A DNA stretch of 47,174 bases from Flagellimonas onchidii (lineage in GTDB: Bacteria; Bacteroidota; Bacteroidia; Flavobacteriales; Flavobacteriaceae). Positions 43,225 to 47,174 of the stretch are shown here, in pieces. Where the stretch lies: positions 1 through 47,174 of the forward strand of contig NZ_SRXX01000022.1 in NCBI RefSeq assembly GCF_004804315.1. The letters are read 5' to 3'. Position 1 is the stretch's first letter, and the number at the start of each line of letters is the position of its first letter. Made by a program: the position numbers and the translations under genes. The notes under the pieces are model-generated. The model had not been told where the DNA came from. It worked only from the letters and a program-made list of their open reading frames with translations, and ran no database searches.

Positions 43225-44562
43225 TTATGGTTGTAATTCTAAAGCTTGATCGGTTGGTTTACCGTGTTTGATAAAATCGATGATATATAGTGCGATTCCA
43301 AATGTTAATATGGTGGCACAGATTAGTAGAACCCAAAAGTGTATGCTGATTTCATTCTGCACCGCCATAAACTCCATTTTAAACTTTCGTTCCAGGTACA
43401 CCTGGGCAACACCTGCAACTCCAAAGGCCACGGTCATTCCAATCATACCAATGTTTGAAAGCCAAAATGCAGCTCTACCTCTAGCACTTAAATACAGTTT
43501 CCTGCCGGTCATATTGGGCATACTATAGCTTATGATTGCAAGCACGATCATCGCGTAAGCTCCCCAAAATGCCAGGTGCCCATGCATGGCCGTAACCAAG
43601 GTTCCATGGGTATACAGATTGGTTTGCGGTAGCGTATGCGCAAAACCCAGTAATCCTGCTCCCAAAAAGGATACGATAGCAGCTCCCAAAGTCCAGAACA
43701 ATGCCAGTTTATTGGGATGTTTTTTTTCTCCTTTACGATACATGTTCACAGCAAACAAGGCCATGGCCAAAAACGCCAAGGGTTCCAATGCAGAGAATAT
43801 TCCTCCTACAACTAGCCAAATCTTGTTTACACCTATATAATAATAGTGGTGGCCTGTTCCCAATACACCTGAAAGGAATGTTAGTCCCACAATGACATAA
43901 AGCCATTTTTCTATGACCTCACGGTCCACTCCGGTAAGTTTGATCAACAGAAAGGAAAGAATACCCCCCATAATCAATTCCCATACTCCTTCAACCCAAA
44001 GGTGAACTACCCACCATCGGAAAAAAGAATCTGTAACTTGACTGTCAAAGGGCAACATTCCCGGTAAATACAGGAGTGCGGCGAACAACAGCCCCATGGA
44101 GAGTACCAAGGCTGTGGTGGTCCTCCGTTTTCCTTTAAACAGGGTGACCAAAATCAACCCTAAGAACAAGAGTACGTTGGCTACTACCAAAAAGTCTAAT
44201 TGTCTCGGAATTTCCAGGAATTTTCGTCCTTCCCACCAGTTAAAATGGTAGCCAACTATGGCAGCTACACCCACTAAAGCCAAGGAAATCAGTTGCACAT
44301 AGGCCAATTTCACGTTGACCAATTCGCGTTGCGCTTCCTCCGGGATAATATAGTAGGCGGCCCCCATAAAACCAGAGAGCAACCAAACCACCAATAAATT
44401 GGTGTGTACCGCCCTAGCAGTATTAAAAGGTATAAAATCATGAAGTCCATCGAGCCCCACACGGGCAAAGCCCATAATAAAACCGTAGACCAATTGTAAA
44501 ACTAATAGCAGCATGGAAAGTGCAAAAAACCAATAGGCTACTTTTTGTGATTTGTATTTCAT
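43225..44562 (-). CDS. norB: Nitric oxide reductase subunit B (cNorB)
   Basis: NorB is the haem-copper-family subunit that reduces two NO to N2O. The start at 44562 (MKYKSQKVAYWFF) is preferred; an upstream ATG at 44634 would overlap norC. The 445-residue, twelve-helix protein shows RAVHTNLLVVWLLSGF (haem His), WWVVHLWVEGVWELI (FeB-site His and the glutamate that marks NO reductases), TGHHYYYIG and HGHLAFWGAYAMI. With norC 10 bp upstream this is the short, cytochrome c-fed type; there is no quinol-oxidase extension, so electrons come through NorC. Confidence 0.96.
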   Translation of the reverse strand: MKYKSQKVAYWFFALSMLLLVLQLVYGFIMGFARVGLDGLHDFIPFNTARAVHTNLLVVWLLSGFMGAAYYIIPEEAQRELVNVKLAYVQLISLALVGVAAIVGYHFNWWEGRKFLEIPRQLDFLVVANVLLFLGLILVTLFKGKRRTTTALVLSMGLLFAALLYLPGMLPFDSQVTDSFFRWWVVHLWVEGVWELIMGGILSFLLIKLTGVDREVIEKWLYVIVGLTFLSGVLGTGHHYYYIGVNKIWLVVGGIFSALEPLAFLAMALFAVNMYRKGEKKHPNKLALFWTLGAAIVSFLGAGLLGFAHTLPQTNLYTHGTLVTAMHGHLAFWGAYAMIVLAIISYSMPNMTGRKLYLSARGRAAFWLSNIGMIGMTVAFGVAGVAQVYLERKFKMEFMAVQNEISIHFWVLLICATILTFGIALYIIDFIKHGKPTDQALELQP

Positions 44563-44572
44563 AACGTTGGGA

Positions 44573-45013
44573 TTAGTTGTTGGTTTTATCCTTTGCCAAT
44601 GGAGATACCACAGTATCAAAGCCATTGAGATCAATGTCGTCTATCCAATCAAAAAATGCGATCAAGTCTTCTGCTTCTTCATCCGAAAATCCATAAGCGA
44701 CCATTTTCCTACCGTTGGGTGCCCAGGCATTTGGAGTAGTAAGTACCGCCTTGATGTACCCTTTACCCCTTCGGTCAATGACCTTGGTAAGCTCTGGTGC
44801 GTAATAGGCGCCCTCACCCAGAATGGTATGACACCCCATACAATTGTTGGCTTCCCACAATTGTTTTCCCCGAACAACTTGTTCGGTAATGTTCTCGTAG
44901 TTGGATTGATCTTGTTCCTTACTAAAGGAATAAATCGTAAGTCCGATAAAGACAAGAAATGTCACTACCGTCCCTCCAAGAAAAAAAGTACGTGCTTGTT
45001 TTTTTGATAACAT
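44573..45013 (-). CDS. norC: Nitric oxide reductase cytochrome c subunit (NorC)
   Basis: The 146-residue protein has an N-terminal membrane anchor (about 8-29, TFFLGGTVVTFLVFIGLTIYS) and one haem-binding motif, NNCMGCHTILGEGAYYAPELT. NorC passes electrons from periplasmic donors to NorB. It is the first gene of the operon. Upstream lie the shared leader palindrome (45039-45058), a -7 box TATTTTTG (45072 to 45065) and the FNR/DNR-like palindrome (45093-45110). Confidence 0.95.
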   Translation of the reverse strand: MLSKKQARTFFLGGTVVTFLVFIGLTIYSFSKEQDQSNYENITEQVVRGKQLWEANNCMGCHTILGEGAYYAPELTKVIDRRGKGYIKAVLTTPNAWAPNGRKMVAYGFSDEEAEDLIAFFDWIDDIDLNGFDTVVSPLAKDKTNN

Positions 45014-45038
45014 GGTAAATTGATTAGTATTTGATAAT

Positions 45039-45058
45039 AAAAGACTATTTTATCCTTT
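45039..45058. promoter_or_regulatory. Shared leader palindrome, candidate Rrf2 operator, norC copy
   Basis: On the minus strand AAAGGA, 8 nt, then TCTTTT. It starts 14 nt from the first base of the -7 box, the same as at ric, so it lies over the start-site region. Within 29 nt it equals the ric leader at 25 positions. Confidence 0.6.
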
Positions 45059-45064
45059 ATTTTG

Positions 45065-45072
45065 CAAAAATA
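45065..45072 (-). promoter_or_regulatory. -7 element of the norC operon
   Basis: TATTTTTG on the minus strand matches TAnnTTTG exactly, about 51 bp before the norC start. Confidence 0.65.
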
Positions 45073-45092
45073 GATAAGCACCTTAGTTGAAA

Positions 45093-45110
45093 ACATGATA
45101 AATATCATGT
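45093..45110. promoter_or_regulatory. FNR/DNR-like palindrome upstream of norC
   Basis: ACATGATAAATATCATGT has perfect 8-bp arms around AA. The core equals the ric site in all 14 positions. Its centre (45101.5) is 29.5 nt from the -7 box, a distance suited to class-II-type activation. Confidence 0.8.
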
Positions 45111-45145
45111 GTTCAACCAAAAGAGCGGTAGCAATGGGGCAATTA

Positions 45146-47023
45146 TCAGATGATCTGTTGCGCATCTGAATAATCAAGAGTAGGTTGATTCTTGGACTGA
45201 TAACTATTCAAGGTCTCAAGCCTTTTCTTGGCCAAGTGCCTTTCTTTTTTGTTTTCATCATAATATCTCAAGCCATGTTCCCTTTGTCTTCCTGAACTAA
45301 AACTGGAAACTCTTTTTAGGTATCCAATAACCCGAGTTGCATGGTCCACTTCTTTTGAATTGCAGTTACTACAATTATATAGGGTGCGCTTATCGATATG
45401 ATCGCAATGGTTACAAATAGTGATTTTAATATTGAAGCAGAAATAATTGCATCCTGCCCTTGCCGTTGCATGAATCAACTTTTCAAACCCTTCTTGATTG
45501 GGCGCTTCCTCTAGATTAAGGTGCAGCGCGGAACCGCCATCCAGATATTTAATGGTTTCCTTGCCATGCAAAATAATTTTATCCAAAGTATTGGTGGTAG
45601 TGTCCTCTACTTTATAGAAATAGGAATTATAACAGTCCCGGGGTACAAAAAGTCCATCCTTTCTATCCCAATCGGCATTTTTTACACCCAGATTTTCGGC
45701 GGGCACGAATTCGATGTTGAACATATAGCCATATTCCTGTTTTGCTCTTTTATTTTCGGTGTAAATGGCTTTTAGATATTTGTTGACGAAGGCCTTGTAG
45801 TATTCATTATTGCCAACTTCTATCCCCTGACTTTCTGCTGCTTCCACCATTCCATTGATTCCAATGGTTAAAAATTGTTTGTCCAACCCAATAAATCCAG
45901 CCTTATAAACAGGTAATAATCCAGCTGCCTCATATTCTTCAATGAGTGTTCGAAAAGCCACTTGGTATTTGTGAATCTTTTGAACTTCCTCAACAATGTC
46001 CGCTCCCTTCTGAACCAATCTGTTCATGTTGAGGGTAATTACATTTATCGAACCGGTAGCCACTCCCCCAGCACCCAAAGAATAACTAAAGGTATTGTCA
46101 CTGATCTCGTTACGGAGGCGACAGCAGGAAGCCAAGCTATCTGCATTTTCGGATTGATAAATGAAAAACGAATTCCCTTCACTCAATTCCTTTGCACACA
46201 TTTGGGTGAATTCTCTATCTACCGGTTTCCCTTCTTTGGTGAGCATGGCAGCCGTAACCACAGGAAAGGTCAAAATGGCCCTGGTGCGCTCGGCATTGAA
46301 CCATTTCATAAAATACGATTGGAGCCTTCTTACACTTTCCCAGCGAGGTTTTGTCATATCGGGAAAAACAAAATCTCCAAACATACTATTAAAATAAGCT
46401 TCATCGTACAGTGAAATATTCCAAAAGACTGACTGGTATCCTCTGGCCGCGGCAGGTTGATTGATGGCATAGACCACATGTTGTAAATGGTTCGCAATGG
46501 CCTTTTCATGGGATTTCAGATAATCTTTGCCATAATCAATTGTAGCAAAATGATCAAAGTACATCAAGAACTCAACCGTGGCCAACGCCCCTGCGAATTG
46601 GGAACTTATGGCAAACACAAGATTCACAAACTCACCGCAAAAACTTTCCAAATGTTGGGGCGCCCTACTCTCTCCTCCCAATTTGGTAAGCCCATCCAAA
46701 AGAAAAGGATACATACTAATGGAAACACAATAGGGTTTTAAAGAAGTTTCATCATGAACATAGATTTCATGAGATTCAATTTGTCTTATATACTCTTCGG
46801 CAAGTTCTTTTCCAAAGAGCAATTGAATCCTATGCTTGACCAACTCTCTATTGACCTGTATGTTGATATCCTTGTTCAATTCGGCTTCCATGGTGGCAAT
46901 GTTTTTTGAGGTTACATTGGCGTTGGCATCCAGTTTTGATCCATCTGCTGCATTGGCCGAATGCATATATTGATTGATGAACTTTACTTTTTTTGAAATC
47001 TGTGCGTCGGTAAGTCGTATCAT
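45146..47023 (-). CDS. nrdD: Anaerobic ribonucleoside-triphosphate reductase NrdD
   Basis: NrdD makes deoxyribonucleotides without oxygen, using a glycyl radical. Of the 625 residues, the C-terminal part has the zinc site ICNHCDHIDKRTLYNCSNC and the radical region RVIGYLKRVSSFSSGRQREHG, in which the conserved RVxGYL glycine is present. The core shows KLGGESRAPQHLESFCGEFVNLVF and SENADSLASCCRLRNEISDNTFSYSLGAGGVATGSINVITLNMNRLV. The activase NrdG is not seen in the window. Presence next to nor/nir fits a lifestyle with anoxic growth by denitrification. It lies upstream of norC on the same strand, with a 132-bp gap that holds the nor promoter. Confidence 0.95.
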   Translation of the reverse strand: MIRLTDAQISKKVKFINQYMHSANAADGSKLDANANVTSKNIATMEAELNKDINIQVNRELVKHRIQLLFGKELAEEYIRQIESHEIYVHDETSLKPYCVSISMYPFLLDGLTKLGGESRAPQHLESFCGEFVNLVFAISSQFAGALATVEFLMYFDHFATIDYGKDYLKSHEKAIANHLQHVVYAINQPAAARGYQSVFWNISLYDEAYFNSMFGDFVFPDMTKPRWESVRRLQSYFMKWFNAERTRAILTFPVVTAAMLTKEGKPVDREFTQMCAKELSEGNSFFIYQSENADSLASCCRLRNEISDNTFSYSLGAGGVATGSINVITLNMNRLVQKGADIVEEVQKIHKYQVAFRTLIEEYEAAGLLPVYKAGFIGLDKQFLTIGINGMVEAAESQGIEVGNNEYYKAFVNKYLKAIYTENKRAKQEYGYMFNIEFVPAENLGVKNADWDRKDGLFVPRDCYNSYFYKVEDTTTNTLDKIILHGKETIKYLDGGSALHLNLEEAPNQEGFEKLIHATARAGCNYFCFNIKITICNHCDHIDKRTLYNCSNCNSKEVDHATRVIGYLKRVSSFSSGRQREHGLRYYDENKKERHLAKKRLETLNSYQSKNQPTLDYSDAQQII

Positions 47024-47063
47024 ATTTGTTGCTCTTTTAGGAATAAGTTGTACTAGCCACTAC

Positions 47064-47096
47064 TTAACCTGACAGTTGTGGTTAATCTGACACTTG
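47064..47096 (+). repeat. Pair of 15-bp direct repeats upstream of nrdD
   Basis: TTAACCTGACAGTTG (47064-47078) and TTAATCTGACACTTG (47082-47096) differ at two positions and are 18 bp apart. They lie 41-73 bp upstream of the nrdD start and overlap the stop codon of the gene at the right edge. It may be a regulator site or a chance duplication. Confidence 0.4.
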
Positions 47097-47174
47097 AAAA
47101 GAACCTTTAAGCTCATTGTATTCGATGAGCTTTTCTTTTGCTAAAAGTATGGAATCCTCAAAAGTCTGCAAAGG
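47082..47174 (-). CDS. 3' end of a gene cut by the right window edge
   Basis: On the minus strand one frame is open from the edge to a TAA at 47082-47084, ending in NELKGSFQVSD after a charged helical run (SILLAKEKLIEY). The other two minus frames stop early. About 30 codons are visible, too little to name. It would lie 58 bp upstream of nrdD and might share its transcript. Confidence 0.45.
   Translation of the reverse strand, partial: PLQTFEDSILLAKEKLIEYNELKGSFQVSD

Noticed and set aside
43225..44634. Longer norB with start at 44634
   Set aside because: It would overlap norC by over 60 bp; ATG at 44562 gives the normal norB start.

Overview
The window reads as a chromosomal segment of a member of the Bacteroidota, most likely a marine-type Flavobacteriaceae (inference). 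The grounds are a low-GC sequence, many recurrences of the Bacteroidota -7 promoter element TAnnTTTG in front of genes, a SusC/SusD pair with a hybrid two-component regulator, and many lipoproteins and paralog types typical of that family. Genus cannot be settled from the sequence. No rRNA, tRNA, CRISPR array, prophage or complete insertion sequence was recognised.

Layout. (1) 1-2000: the tail of a possible gene at the left edge, a bidirectional terminator, then a 5'-truncated RHS-repeat gene whose C-terminus carries a PD-(D/E)XK nuclease-like toxin, followed by a small exported protein in the immunity position. (2) 2100-13940: ordinary housekeeping and accessory genes: GNAT acetyltransferase, glycerate kinase, SIMPL-domain protein, a TetR/SDR pair with three matching 20-bp palindromes, a zinc-ribbon protein, CBS protein, M28 membrane peptidase, NAD-dependent epimerase-like proteins including L-threonine dehydrogenase, TPR and NTF2-like proteins, and moaC/moaE for molybdenum cofactor. 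(3) 14037-29486: a polysaccharide utilisation locus. One strand carries GH109 (alpha-N-acetylgalactosaminidase family), susC, susD, an FG-GAP/ASPIC-UnbV lipoprotein and a DUF3472-like lipoprotein; the other carries a 1368-residue hybrid two-component sensor/regulator. Tandem repeats in the 450-bp intergenic region are candidate regulator sites, and a 14-bp hairpin after susD may set the susCD to downstream ratio. (4) 29600-45110: a denitrification and nitric-oxide-defence island. A ten-gene minus-strand run encodes norC, norB, nirK (with a fused cytochrome c), a nirV-like SUMF protein, a SCO-like copper chaperone, norQ, norD, norE, norF and an unrecognised 598-residue flavoprotein-like gene. 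Nearby lie ric/scdA (di-iron repair protein), an orphan multi-His membrane protein, nadA-nadB and an Rrf2 regulator with a three-cysteine motif. (5) 45146-47174: anaerobic ribonucleotide reductase nrdD and the tail of a further gene at the right edge.

The most interesting signal is regulatory. Two palindromes recur in the NO island. One, ATGATAAATATCAT (FNR/DNR-like core TGAT-N4-ATCA), sits before norC and ric, with a weaker copy before nadA; in all three cases its centre is exactly 29.5 nt from the first base of a -7-like element. A second, AAGA-like/TCTTTTA with an 8-nt spacer, lies over the start-site region of norC and ric and inside the promoter of the rrf2 gene itself. This suggests a small regulon under dual control, an FNR/DNR-type activator plus the local Rrf2 repressor, that joins NO production and reduction, iron-centre repair and NAD synthesis. 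Genes of unknown function in this island, the 598-residue protein and the multi-His membrane protein, are the best candidates for undescribed components.
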